NCBI GenBank assembly: GCA_030530865.1
Contig: JAUMUC010000001.1
Coordinates: 1 to 64,000, forward strand
Length of the DNA stretch: 64,000 bases
Direction of reading: 5' to 3'
Source: Lactobacillus sp.
GTDB lineage: Bacteria; Bacillota; Bacilli; Lactobacillales; Lactobacillaceae
The position numbers and the translations under genes were made by a program. Below, piece after piece: positions 34,348-43,429 of the stretch (position 1 is the stretch's first letter; every line of letters begins with the position of its first letter). A model generated the notes under the pieces. The model worked only from the letters and a program-made list of their open reading frames with translations, ran no database searches and was not told the DNA's origin.

Positions 34348-36048
34348 GCTTTTTATTAAGTTAGGTTTGATTAATAGAATTAATCCCCAAATGGTAATAA
34401 TATAAGAAACCCATTTCAAATATGTCCATGCGATTCCACCATATGTTACTTCAACAGTATGAGAACCAGGATTGAGATTATTGAGTCTCAATAATGAATG
34501 ATTTCCCTTTTGGACAGCTATTTTTTGACCGTCAAGAGTAATTTTGTAATTACCATTGTAGATGATAAATGGTAATTCAATATTGTCAAAGTATTCTGTT
34601 GTATTAAATTTCATGGTTGCACCATCAGGTTTAGCTGTTGTATTAACCTTGAATTTAGCCTGGCCATTAAAGTCTACAGAATTATTGATTGGAAATTGAA
34701 TTTGATCAAATACAGGCAATGTTTTTAGTGGTAAATAATCATAAGCATCATCGTACCATAAAATATTATTGATTTGATCGTTATTACTTAATCTATAGAA
34801 ACGTCTACCATCTTTATCTTGAAATCCTTCTTTTTGGGTCCACATGTGAGTCAGATCAGGGGTAGACTTAGCAAAATTATAGAATTCGCTTTGCAATGAT
34901 AAGTTTAAAAGTAAGATGATTGCCATACAGATAGCTGTAACAATCTTTGTTGACTTAGAAGTTTTAGCAAACAACAAAAAGACGATGTAGGTAAATAATA
35001 AACAACCAATTAGTTCAGGAAAGATTAGCAGTCTAGTTGTCCATTGAAGTGAACCTAGAGGAGTGTTTTGAAAATATTCCCAAGGCACAAAAGCTGAGGC
35101 AATAAACATTATTATCCAAGAAACTATTGAACAAATTTTCAATAGTTTAGGTAATCTCTTGAAAAAGAGTATCGATAAAATTAACCCCAATACGGCGATT
35201 ACCGTGATGTCCCATCTGTAGTTTAATGCAGAAATATCATTATAAACCCCTTCTAAGTTAATACCATATAAAATCCCAAAGGATTTTGGTGTATACATTT
35301 TAGAAGATAGGACAATAATTAAAAGCTTTATCCAAAATGCACAAGTTAATAATAGAGACAAGCCAATAGATTTAGCTAATGAAATCAAAAAGTTTAATTT
35401 GATTTTTCTAAATTCAACAATCAAGACAATGAGAAGGCTGAATGCCAAAATTAAAGAGTTCAATAGGTGGGATAAGATCATCAAACTCATTCCTATTGAA
35501 AGCATTTGGTATTTATTATCTTTAAATAAATGATATAGTCCTGCACATGCTAAAGGTGCAAATCCCAGTGCCCAAACAGCACCGAGGTCACCAGATATAT
35601 ATTGATAATATCCAACCATACTGCAAGATGCATAAGCGGTTGCTACTACTAATGCTTGATTTTTTTGATCTTTGAAAACAGATAAAAAGCTGTAATAAGT
35701 TGTTACTAATAATACAAGTGTAGTTGCTAGTAAAAACAAGTCATAAGCTAATACACCATTTTGAAAGATTAATAATAAAATTGCCCAGACATAAAGTGGT
35801 AGTGGAGGATATGTTGAAGCGACCGCAGAACCAACTAGATTGAAAGAGTAAGTATTAATAGCTGGGTTAAAGTTAAAGTGTTGAATGTTTTTAACCAAGT
35901 CATTTACTCTTTGGTAGTGAAATGGTAAATCATGTGCACCGATAATTGCACCCTGCATAAAGTACAAAAAGTTGATAAAAATAGCAATAATCAGAAATAA
36001 AGCAACTTGCTTTAGTGAAATTTTTTTAATTTGATTAATAATTTTCAT
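34333..36048 (-). CDS. Multi-spanning membrane protein, PTPS-related/YfhO-like, copy 2
   Basis: The 571-residue product is a close paralogue of copy 1: identical AHDLPFHYQRV in the first loop, a shared NTYSFNLVGSAVASTYP stretch soon after, the same SCSMVGYYQYISGDLGAVW-type region, and the same C-terminal domain (DGQKIAVQKGNHSLLRLNN against DGKPVKTIIGKHALLQLNN). AGGGGT stands before the ATG. It follows copy 3 by nine bases on the minus strand, so copies 3 and 2 are one operon. Confidence 0.6.
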   Translation of the reverse strand: MKIINQIKKISLKQVALFLIIAIFINFLYFMQGAIIGAHDLPFHYQRVNDLVKNIQHFNFNPAINTYSFNLVGSAVASTYPPLPLYVWAILLLIFQNGVLAYDLFLLATTLVLLVTTYYSFLSVFKDQKNQALVVATAYASCSMVGYYQYISGDLGAVWALGFAPLACAGLYHLFKDNKYQMLSIGMSLMILSHLLNSLILAFSLLIVLIVEFRKIKLNFLISLAKSIGLSLLLTCAFWIKLLIIVLSSKMYTPKSFGILYGINLEGVYNDISALNYRWDITVIAVLGLILSILFFKRLPKLLKICSIVSWIIMFIASAFVPWEYFQNTPLGSLQWTTRLLIFPELIGCLLFTYIVFLLFAKTSKSTKIVTAICMAIILLLNLSLQSEFYNFAKSTPDLTHMWTQKEGFQDKDGRRFYRLSNNDQINNILWYDDAYDYLPLKTLPVFDQIQFPINNSVDFNGQAKFKVNTTAKPDGATMKFNTTEYFDNIELPFIIYNGNYKITLDGQKIAVQKGNHSLLRLNNLNPGSHTVEVTYGGIAWTYLKWVSYIITIWGLILLIKPNLIKSKKED

Positions 36049-36057
36049 TTTTTACCC

Positions 36058-37764
36058 CTATTTAATTACGAACAGAAGAACTAGTCCAATAATAGTTAAG
36101 CTCAAGATCGTAATATTCAATAAAGTGGTTTTGAACTTGATAACTACTTTATGGTTTCCGGCAGAAACATCATTTAATTCAGCTAAATCATGTTTTCCGA
36201 TTTTGGTTTCAACCAATTTACCATCAACAGTTACAGTGTAGTTCTTGTTATAAAGAACAAAAGGTAATTCTAGTTTAGAAATTGCTTTTTTGTTCTTAAA
36301 ACTAATACTTATTCCATTATTAAATGGAGCAAGTCTAGTTCTAATGTATTTATTTTTGTCGGTTATTATTCTGTTTGAATTAAAAAAGATGATGTTTTTA
36401 ACTTTAAGAGAATTAATTGGCCAATATTCTAATACATTAAGGTACTTAATCATCCTATTGTATTGTTTTGGTGATTCAATTAAATATGCCACATTTGAAT
36501 AGTTGACATATGGATTTTTGTAAGTTAAAAGCTTTTTAACTGGTAAGCCTGGTTCAGACTTTTTGATTAATTGCAATTGTAAGTTGCAAGAAGATACAGC
36601 TAAGCAAATATATAATAAAGATATAGCAGCAATTCTTATTTTTCGCTTGTTTTGAGGTAATAGTGATATTAAATTAGCTAACAAAACAGATCCGAAAAAT
36701 TGTACAAAAATATAAAATCTCCAAGTGAATTGGATGTAGTGTACAGGTGTTAAATCGATTAAATTCCAAGGCACTATTCTTGAACTAAACAGCATAGTTA
36801 AGAAAGAAATCCAGAGACTATATTTTGATAATTTGTTTAGTTTCTTGTAAAAAATAAAGCCTAAAATGATTGCTATTACGGTAATTACTGAGAATGCGTA
36901 TTGGATATTTAGTTGATTGGTAAATACAGTAGTAAATAATTGATAAGAATCAATACCAGCAAGTTGTGGCTCATATAAAGGACTTAATTTGCTATAACTG
37001 AAAAAGTCAAATAGCATAAATGGGATCCAAAAACTTGAGGTGATTAAAACTGTTAATCCAATAGCTTTACCAAGTGCAATTAACTTTTGCTTGTCAATTT
37101 TTTTAATGTTAATTAATGTCAAAATTGCAAACATGCATAAAGTGAATAGTGAACAAAGTATGTGAGAAAGAATTATTAAGCTTATACCACAAGCTAACAT
37201 TTTGTATTTTGACTTAGTTAACCAATGATATAATCCAGCAAAAGCAATTGGGAAAATCATGAAAGAGAAGATATTTCCCAAATCAAAACTTGAGTATAGA
37301 TAATCAAAAAAAGTTACAGAGGTTATATAAATTAATGCAAATGTAGTAGCTTGTAGCTTATTTTTGATAACTGATAAATAACTATAATAGCAAGAAATAC
37401 TTGTTAAGAAAGAAATCCCAACCATACCAGCATTATAGCAAGTGACAGGGTTGCTAAAAATTAATCTTAAGATAGCAAAGTAATAGCTTCCTAATTTAGG
37501 ATACATACTCATTACTGCAGATCCAAGAAGATTAGCAGTTCTAGTTGCTATATATGGTTGAAATCCACCGCTTATGAAGGTTTGATATAATTCTTCAATT
37601 CTTGAAAAGTGGAAAGTTTGATCATCAGATTGAACTATCATATTAAGATGAATAGTAGCAAACGAATTCAAAATGCTAACAATCAAAAATAGTAACAGTA
37701 TTTTATAATTGTGCTTAAAAAACTCTTTGGTTTTGTTGTAAAAGTTACTTAAACTCTTATTCAT
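36058..37764 (-). CDS. Multi-spanning membrane protein, PTPS-related/YfhO-like, copy 3
   Basis: The 568-residue product is a more distant paralogue of the two genes downstream. It keeps the first-loop motif as SDDQTFHFSRI, the IVPWN element before the later spans, and the C-terminal DGKLVETKIGKHDLAELND domain. The ATG at 37764 follows GGAGGAAAAAC; the longer reading from 37809 starts upstream of that site. It is first in the minus-strand operon, divergent from the DUF3290 gene. Confidence 0.58.
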   Translation of the reverse strand: MNKSLSNFYNKTKEFFKHNYKILLLFLIVSILNSFATIHLNMIVQSDDQTFHFSRIEELYQTFISGGFQPYIATRTANLLGSAVMSMYPKLGSYYFAILRLIFSNPVTCYNAGMVGISFLTSISCYYSYLSVIKNKLQATTFALIYITSVTFFDYLYSSFDLGNIFSFMIFPIAFAGLYHWLTKSKYKMLACGISLIILSHILCSLFTLCMFAILTLINIKKIDKQKLIALGKAIGLTVLITSSFWIPFMLFDFFSYSKLSPLYEPQLAGIDSYQLFTTVFTNQLNIQYAFSVITVIAIILGFIFYKKLNKLSKYSLWISFLTMLFSSRIVPWNLIDLTPVHYIQFTWRFYIFVQFFGSVLLANLISLLPQNKRKIRIAAISLLYICLAVSSCNLQLQLIKKSEPGLPVKKLLTYKNPYVNYSNVAYLIESPKQYNRMIKYLNVLEYWPINSLKVKNIIFFNSNRIITDKNKYIRTRLAPFNNGISISFKNKKAISKLELPFVLYNKNYTVTVDGKLVETKIGKHDLAELNDVSAGNHKVVIKFKTTLLNITILSLTIIGLVLLFVIK

Positions 37765-37860
37765 GTTTTTCCTCCAAAAAAAGCCTGAAATACCATTAAA
37801 TTCTACCATAAATCTTTACTTATAATTAATGTATTCAAAATTATATTTGACACTATTTGA

Positions 37861-37866
37861 TATAAT
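37861..37866 (+). promoter_or_regulatory. Extended -10 of the DUF3290-DUF421 operon
   Basis: TGA directly precedes TATAAT. No clear -35 is seen at the usual distance. Confidence 0.6.
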
Positions 37867-37897
37867 AAGGAATAAATTAGAATAAGGAAGGAAAATT

Positions 37898-38344
37898 ATG
37901 AATTTATATTCTTACAACTATATGCTCAAGATGTCACATTCAAATAATATTTGGTTTATCTTGCTAATGTTTGCTGGCTTTTGTGGGATTATTTATTCAA
38001 TCTGGCTTTATTTACGCAATCGAAATCAAATTAAATACCGTGATATTGCCACAATTCTTGCTTTGATTTTGGCTACTTTTTTCTTGATGCAATCAGAAAA
38101 ATTGTCTCAAGTGAAGGCAACTAATACAGCTTATGCTCAAATGGCTGACTTTATGAAACGTGTTGCTAAAAATGAAAATGTGCCAACGAAGGATTTGTGG
38201 GTGAATCAAACTCATGTGACTTCGGGGATGATTTTTAAAATAAATGACAAGTATTATCGGATTGATATTGATAGCAATCAGATAAGTTATAGCTTGGTCG
38301 AAGTTAATTTATTGAATGCAGATAATGTTACTTACAATAGGTAG
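37898..38344 (+). CDS. DUF3290 family membrane protein
   Basis: The 148-residue product has two N-terminal spans (about 18-38 and 47-66) and an extracellular C-terminal domain. Length, layout and the adjacent DUF421 gene match DUF3290, which usually forms a pair with DUF421. The function is not known. AGGAAGGAAAA precedes the ATG. Confidence 0.82.
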   Translation: MNLYSYNYMLKMSHSNNIWFILLMFAGFCGIIYSIWLYLRNRNQIKYRDIATILALILATFFLMQSEKLSQVKATNTAYAQMADFMKRVAKNENVPTKDLWVNQTHVTSGMIFKINDKYYRIDIDSNQISYSLVEVNLLNADNVTYNR

Positions 38345-38353
38345 AGGTGGATT

Positions 38354-38995
38354 ATGGATTACGAATTAATTACGATTAAGTTTGTCGTGGGGATGCTGGC
38401 TTTAATCTTGCAGATCAATTTGTTCGGTAAGAAAAATTTAGCTCCAACATCTGCGATTGACCAAGTGCAGAACTATGTACTTGGTGCGATTCTTGGGGGA
38501 ATTATTTATAATGAAGCAATTTCCGTTATGCAGTTTGCGGTGATTTTGCTGATTTGGACTTTGGTTGTGTTTGTGATCAAGGTGCTTAAGGAACGCTTTT
38601 ATTGGGCTAGAATGCTGGTTGATGGTCGTCCAGTTAGCGTGATTAAGAATGGTAAAATTAATACCCAAAATTGTGTGAAGCAACGGATTTCTGCTAATGA
38701 AATTATGATGAACTTGCGGGCTCGTGGTGTTCAAGAAGTGAGCCAAGTTAAGAGTGCAATTGTTGATCAAAGTGGTCAGTTCGTTGTGATTACATACGGT
38801 GAGGAATCATTGCGTTTTCCATTGATTGTGGACGGTCAGTTGAACCAAGATGTCTTGGAATTGATTGATAAGCCTGAAGAATGGGTGTTAGAAGAATTAG
38901 AGGCTAAGGGCATTTCTGAAATTAGGGATGTGTTCTTGGCTGAATATACTCATGGGGAGTTGACCTTAACCCCTTACCCCGGTAACAAAAAATAA
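38354..38995 (+). CDS. DUF421 (YetF-like) membrane protein
   Basis: The 213-residue product has three N-terminal spans and a cytoplasmic domain with LVDGRPVSVIKNGKIN (about 88-103) and ISANEIMMNLRARGV (about 110-124), typical of YetF/DUF421. It begins nine bases after the DUF3290 gene. The family is abundant in spore formers and lactobacilli; its role is unclear. Confidence 0.87.
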   Translation: MDYELITIKFVVGMLALILQINLFGKKNLAPTSAIDQVQNYVLGAILGGIIYNEAISVMQFAVILLIWTLVVFVIKVLKERFYWARMLVDGRPVSVIKNGKINTQNCVKQRISANEIMMNLRARGVQEVSQVKSAIVDQSGQFVVITYGEESLRFPLIVDGQLNQDVLELIDKPEEWVLEELEAKGISEIRDVFLAEYTHGELTLTPYPGNKK

Positions 38996-39001
38996 GATAA
39001 T

Positions 39002-39030
39002 TTGACAACGTTAAGTATTGAGAGTAATAT
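39002..39030 (+). promoter_or_regulatory. Promoter of the peptide transporter gene
   Basis: TTGACA (39002-39007) and TAATAT (39025-39030) are separated by 17 bases. Start near 39037. Confidence 0.75.
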
Positions 39031-39067
39031 TTTAACGTATATTTAATTTTTTGAGGGGATTTTTATT

Positions 39068-40561
39068 ATGAAAAAAGTGGACAACGACAAGGCCTTTTTC
39101 GGTCAACCTCGTGGTCTGTCAATCTTGTTCTCTACAGTGATGTGGGAAAGATTTAGTTACTACGGAATGAGAGCTATTCTCTTGTTCTACATGTACTATG
39201 CAGTAGAACAAGGTGGATTAGGCATGAGCCAAACTCTTGCTGCGTCAATTATGTCTATCTACGGAGCTTTAGTATATATTTCTACTATTCTTGGTGGATG
39301 GTTGGCAGATAGAGTATGGGGTGCACGTAAGACTACCTTTATTGGTGGGTTGTTGATCATGCTTGGTCACATTTGCTTGTCATTACCATTTGGAAAGCCG
39401 GCTTTGTACTTGTCAATTGTCTTTATCGTGTTAGGTTCTGGTTTGTTGAACCCAAGTGCTTCTTCAATGGTTGGGGACCTTTACGATAAGAATGATAACC
39501 GTCGTGATGCTGGATTTAGTTTGTTTGTCTTTGGTATTAACGTTGGTGCGGTTTTGGCACCTGTGCTTGTACCATGGGCATCTACTGGATTTGGTTTACA
39601 CTTGTTCGGTAACCAAATGAACTTCCACGCAGGTTTCTCATTAGCTGCAATCGGTATGTTCATTGGTTTAATTCACTACAGCTTTGCTGGTCATCAATAT
39701 TTGGGTGATGAATCTTTGAAGCCTAACGATCCATTAAATGAAGCTGAAAAGAAGCAAGCTGTTGTAAGATTTGTAGTGGGAATTATTGCTTTAATTATTG
39801 TGATGGTAATTATGCAATTGACTCACACATTGAACATTGAAAATGTAATTAACGTGATTACTGTGGTAGCAATTATTATGCCAATTGTTTACTTCGTAAT
39901 GATGTTGACTAGTGATAAAGTTACTAAGGTTGAAAAGAGCCGTGTTTGGGCTTACATTCCATTGTTTATTGCTGCAGCAATTTTCTGGGGTATTGAAGAA
40001 TCAGGCTCAACTATTTTAGCTTTGTTTGCTGCTAACCAAACTCGTTTGAGTATTGCTGGTTTCCCATTGCAAGCTGCTAACTTCCAATTGTTGAACCCAT
40101 TATTCATCATGCTTTTGACTCCAGTCTTTGTTGCTTTATGGAGTAAGTGGAAGAATCAACCAACTTCACCAAGTAAGTTTGCTTGGGCCTTGGTCTTTGC
40201 CGGTTTGTCATACGCATGGATGGCAATTCCAGTTCAATTATTTGGTATTAGTGCAAAGGTTAGCCCATGGTGGTTAGTTGGTTCATGGTTCTTAGTAGAA
40301 ATTGGTGAAATGTTGAACTCACCAATTGGTTTATCTGTAACTACTAAGTTGGCTCCAGCTGCATTTAAGTCACAAATGATGAGTTTGTGGTACATGGCTG
40401 ACTCAGTAGGTCAAGCTGTGACTGCCCAAACTGTTAAGCTTTACAAACCTACTACTGAAGTAAATTACTTCTTAGCTGTTGGTGTTGTAAGTATCTTGTT
40501 TGGTGTGATTTTATTCTTCTTATCTAAGAGAATTCACGGCTTAATGCAAGGTATTAATTAG
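39068..40561 (+). CDS. dtpT: Di-/tripeptide transporter, POT family (DtpT-like)
   Basis: The 497-residue proton-coupled transporter has the POT signature WERFSYYGMRAILLFYM (about 26-42) with the ExxERFxYY-type motif altered to MWERFSYYG, and 12-14 spans. It imports di- and tripeptides, important for an amino-acid-auxotrophic lactic acid bacterium. It has its own promoter and GAGGGG ribosome binding site. Confidence 0.92.
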   Translation: MKKVDNDKAFFGQPRGLSILFSTVMWERFSYYGMRAILLFYMYYAVEQGGLGMSQTLAASIMSIYGALVYISTILGGWLADRVWGARKTTFIGGLLIMLGHICLSLPFGKPALYLSIVFIVLGSGLLNPSASSMVGDLYDKNDNRRDAGFSLFVFGINVGAVLAPVLVPWASTGFGLHLFGNQMNFHAGFSLAAIGMFIGLIHYSFAGHQYLGDESLKPNDPLNEAEKKQAVVRFVVGIIALIIVMVIMQLTHTLNIENVINVITVVAIIMPIVYFVMMLTSDKVTKVEKSRVWAYIPLFIAAAIFWGIEESGSTILALFAANQTRLSIAGFPLQAANFQLLNPLFIMLLTPVFVALWSKWKNQPTSPSKFAWALVFAGLSYAWMAIPVQLFGISAKVSPWWLVGSWFLVEIGEMLNSPIGLSVTTKLAPAAFKSQMMSLWYMADSVGQAVTAQTVKLYKPTTEVNYFLAVGVVSILFGVILFFLSKRIHGLMQGIN

Positions 40562-40562
40562 G

Positions 40563-40590
40563 CTAAAGCAATCTATCAGAGTGCTTTTTT
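40563..40590 (+). terminator. Weak terminator after the peptide transporter gene
   Basis: AAAGCA pairs with TGCTTT around an 11-base loop, then a short T-run. The next gene starts 15 bases later, so some readthrough is likely. Confidence 0.5.
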
Positions 40591-40604
40591 GATAGGTAAG
40601 TATC

Positions 40605-41627
40605 ATGTTTTATGTAATTGTTGATTCATATTTAATTATCTCGCTCGTTTTGTTGGGCGTTTCCTTGAAATATTATCGGCAAACGATTTTATCTGGAATT
40701 GCTGCTAGTAATGGTGCCTTGGCATTATTGATTAGACTTGGGATCTTATTAGTTAATGTTGCAGATCGTTTCCCAACAAGTCATTTTTGGCTGATTGTTT
40801 TATTTGCATTAGCCGTCATGGCAATTGTTGGGGCAATTTACGGGACCATTATCTTGTTAATCTATAACGGAATTGTTTTGATTAAAAGAGAAGGTTTTGG
40901 TATCGGTAATTTACTGGCACTTTTCTTCGGACTCTTCTTGTTGTTTGAACCATGGCTTTTCTCATTCGTCTGGGATAGTAATAATGCCGAACTAGCTTTT
41001 AGAGTATTCTTATTTGCTTTGACTTATTGGGCTTTATTTATCTTATTGATGTATTTGTTTACTTCATTATTGAATTTGGTTCATTTTAGAAAGCATACTT
41101 TTAAATATATCGTTGTGCTTGGGGCATGGGTCAATGGTGATCAGGTGACGCCACTACTTAAAGCTAGAATCGATCGAGGTATTGCTTTATATAAGGAACA
41201 AACTAATGCTAAGTTGATTATGACTGGTGGACGCGGGTCTGATGAACAAGTAGCTGAAGGGGTGGCCATGGCTAAATATGCAATTAGTCAGGGTGTACCT
41301 GAAGATGATGTGATTATTGAAGATCAAGCACGTAATACTGATGAAAATCTCCGCTTTTCAGTAGAGTTAATGGATGAAGACCATGGTGAATTTGCCGTGG
41401 TAACTAATTCCTACCATGTTTATCGGGCTTTAGTTCTAGCTAGAAAGCAAGGACTTAAATGCTTAGGTTATGGTGCGAAGAGTAAATTGTACTTTACTAT
41501 CAATGCCTTTTTAAGAGAATATATTGCCTACTTGACGATTAGTTGGAAGATGCAACTTTGCGGAGTTGCTGGATGTCTCTTTATCGCTATCGCTTACTAC
41601 TTTGGTGAGCAAATGAATAAACTTTAA
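40605..41627 (+). CDS. YdcF-like DUF218 membrane protein
   Basis: The 340-residue product has an N-terminal half with about five spans and a C-terminal DUF218 domain: YIVVLGAWVNGDQVTPLLKA (about 167-186), LIMTGGRGSDEQ (about 204-215) and NTDENLRFS. ElyC/SanA-type DUF218 proteins act at the cell envelope. The substrate is unknown. Confidence 0.85.
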   Translation: MFYVIVDSYLIISLVLLGVSLKYYRQTILSGIAASNGALALLIRLGILLVNVADRFPTSHFWLIVLFALAVMAIVGAIYGTIILLIYNGIVLIKREGFGIGNLLALFFGLFLLFEPWLFSFVWDSNNAELAFRVFLFALTYWALFILLMYLFTSLLNLVHFRKHTFKYIVVLGAWVNGDQVTPLLKARIDRGIALYKEQTNAKLIMTGGRGSDEQVAEGVAMAKYAISQGVPEDDVIIEDQARNTDENLRFSVELMDEDHGEFAVVTNSYHVYRALVLARKQGLKCLGYGAKSKLYFTINAFLREYIAYLTISWKMQLCGVAGCLFIAIAYYFGEQMNKL

Positions 41628-41630
41628 ACC

Positions 41631-41662
41631 AAAAAGACATAACATTAAGTTATGTCTTTTTT
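41631..41662 (+). terminator. Terminator of the DUF218 gene
   Basis: AAAGACATAAC pairs with GTTATGTCTTT around ATTAA, then a T-run. Confidence 0.87.
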
Positions 41663-41747
41663 AATATTTTGAAGAAGTTTCTTCCTATAAAATAGGTGTA
41701 TAATCAAAACAAAAGTTATCGTTTTATTCGATAGCTAGGAGGAATTT

Positions 41748-42770
41748 ATGAATAAATTTAGTAAGGCGATTGTGACTTCAGTTTCTGCAGTTTTAGTGGC
41801 GACTTCTATTTCAGTAGCTTTCGCTGCTCAAGCCAATCCAGCAGATGACTTTTTATCATCAAGTAGTAGTTCAGAACAAGCGGTTAGTTCTCAAGAAAGT
41901 TCTAGCAACCCAGCAGTGATTTCTTCTACTACTAATAGTCAATCGGCAAGCTCATCTTCAAGTTTACCTAAAGCAAGCCGTTTCCCAGCCAAGGACACTT
42001 ACTACAATTCAAAATATGATTATACGAATCCATATGATAATGAAGATTACAGTAGTTATGTAAAAAATGCTCACTACACTCGTAGTGAAGTTGATACGAT
42101 TAAAAAGATCCGTAATCAAGTTATTGAAACCATGTTTAGTAAATACCCAGAAAAGGGTGTGCTTTTTAACAAAGGTTTGATTACTTTCCCAAAGAAGTGG
42201 ATTGGTACTTGGTATTGTGGCAATCGCAAGATCGTGATTACGAAACATACTATTAAGTATGGCAATCAAAAAGCTAACTTGATGTTGATGCGGGATGATA
42301 ATACTTTTACTACTAAGTATTCTGCAACTGATCACGAAGTTTATTTAGCAGCTCTTCCTTATATTAAGCCTGTTCAATCATGGGGTGCTGGTAAATTTGT
42401 TAAGACTAAGTTAGCTGACAAATATATTAAAGGAAAGAAATCTACCTATAAGAAGAGATCATTAAATATGATCTATATGGATAATTATTGGAGACCATAT
42501 TCAAAAATCTCCATTGCTAGTGTTGGAGCTCCAACGATGATTGCCTTCATGTCGACTAGAATAAATGGTAGAACTTACAATTACTTGTCTGTCGGTGCTA
42601 AGAAGTTTAAGTCAACCACAGTTAGCGTTTATAACATGGGTAACTTCTTTAAGAGCAAGAGCATTGGTAAGAAGTATGCTAATAAGAAGTTAAAGAATGA
42701 ATTTGGTATTCGACTCAAGAAATGGAATAAAACTCTTACATATAAGAAAGTCTTTATGTGGGGTAAATAA
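41748..42770 (+). CDS. Secreted protein of unknown function with a Ser-rich linker
   Basis: The 340-residue product has a signal peptide (about 1-26, ending VAFA), a Ser/Gln-rich low-complexity stretch (about 36-75), and a basic globular part rich in Tyr, Lys and Asn. That part includes KKWIGTWYCGNRKIVITKHTI, read across residues 145-170, a GTWY-type opening seen in lipocalin-like secreted domains of lactobacilli. I do not recognise the family. There is no LPXTG or clear cell-wall repeat. AGGAGG precedes the ATG. Confidence 0.7.
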   Translation: MNKFSKAIVTSVSAVLVATSISVAFAAQANPADDFLSSSSSSEQAVSSQESSSNPAVISSTTNSQSASSSSSLPKASRFPAKDTYYNSKYDYTNPYDNEDYSSYVKNAHYTRSEVDTIKKIRNQVIETMFSKYPEKGVLFNKGLITFPKKWIGTWYCGNRKIVITKHTIKYGNQKANLMLMRDDNTFTTKYSATDHEVYLAALPYIKPVQSWGAGKFVKTKLADKYIKGKKSTYKKRSLNMIYMDNYWRPYSKISIASVGAPTMIAFMSTRINGRTYNYLSVGAKKFKSTTVSVYNMGNFFKSKSIGKKYANKKLKNEFGIRLKKWNKTLTYKKVFMWGK

Positions 42771-42772
42771 TT

Positions 42773-42803
42773 AAAAGCAGTTATCTAATGACTGCTTTTT
42801 TAT
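42773..42803 (+). terminator. Terminator of the secreted-protein gene
   Basis: AAAGCAGT pairs with ACTGCTTT, followed by a T-run. Confidence 0.82.
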
Positions 42804-42840
42804 TTTTGTTATTTTTGTTCTGTAATTAATCACGATATTT

Positions 42841-42876
42841 AATAGGCATAACTGCTGTTATGCCTATTATTTTTCC
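42841..42876 (+). terminator. Second strong hairpin after the secreted-protein gene
   Basis: AATAGGCATAAC pairs perfectly with GTTATGCCTATT around TGCT, followed by ATTTTT. It may be a back-up terminator or a separate RNA element. Confidence 0.65.
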
Positions 42877-43305
42877 CGAAAATCTGTGAAAAATTCACAA
42901 AGTTTGCGAGTCAAATCACAAAATATTGTGCAAGTTTTTTGCATTTTGTTTTTGAATTGTCAAAATACTTTTGAAAAAGCCAAATTTATGAAAACGGTTA
43001 ACTACTTATTATTTGTGGCTTGAAACCATGACATAAAAATCAAATATTTTAAATAACAAAGTTTAAATTTGCTTTGAATTTTAAAATAATAAATACTGCA
43101 TTTTATAAAATTCACTAGTTACTTTGTGATCTTTTCACAGACAATAGAAATTACTTTGTTATATAAAACTTACTGCAAAATTCAAGAACATTATTTAAAA
43201 TAATTGATATTATAATTTTAAAATTCTGGGTATATACCAAACAAAGCTTGATTTAATAGGATTTTGAAGAAACATAAAATAAATTTTGCTTGCAAAAAAC
43301 CTGTC
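42877..43305 (+). other. Very AT-rich upstream region of the surface-protein gene, no gene seen
   Basis: About 430 bp without a plausible ORF. It holds a cre-like site TGAAAACGGTTAAC (42989-43002) and many A/T tracts that would bend DNA. AAGCCA at about 42977 and TGGCTT at about 43016 could also pair. Such long upstream regions are typical of highly expressed surface-protein genes in lactobacilli. Confidence 0.5.
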
Positions 43306-43311
43306 TATACT
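43306..43311 (+). promoter_or_regulatory. Probable -10 of the surface-protein gene
   Basis: TATACT with TTTTGC 16 bases upstream. The start near 43318 leaves a leader of about 112 nt. Confidence 0.5.
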
Positions 43312-43316
43312 AAGAG

Positions 43317-43414
43317 GATTGATCAATAAATTTTAAAAAATGTGATTTTTTCGATTTTTATTCTTGCATATTTTTTAAATAATGTTATTATTTAAAATGA
43401 AAAGAGGATCAATC
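43317..43414 (+). promoter_or_regulatory. 5' leader that can close on itself next to the ribosome binding site
   Basis: GATTGATC (43317-43324) is the exact reverse complement of GATCAATC (43407-43414), which is directly followed by GGAGG. Pairing would form a large loop and present the ribosome binding site at its foot, much like the stabilising 5' leaders of S-layer genes. Confidence 0.5.
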
Positions 43415-43429
43415 GGAGGAAATGGAAAA

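Noticed and set aside
38438..38770. 110-codon minus-strand ORF across the DUF421 gene
   Set aside because: His/Asn-rich shadow of a well-supported gene, with no ribosome binding site.
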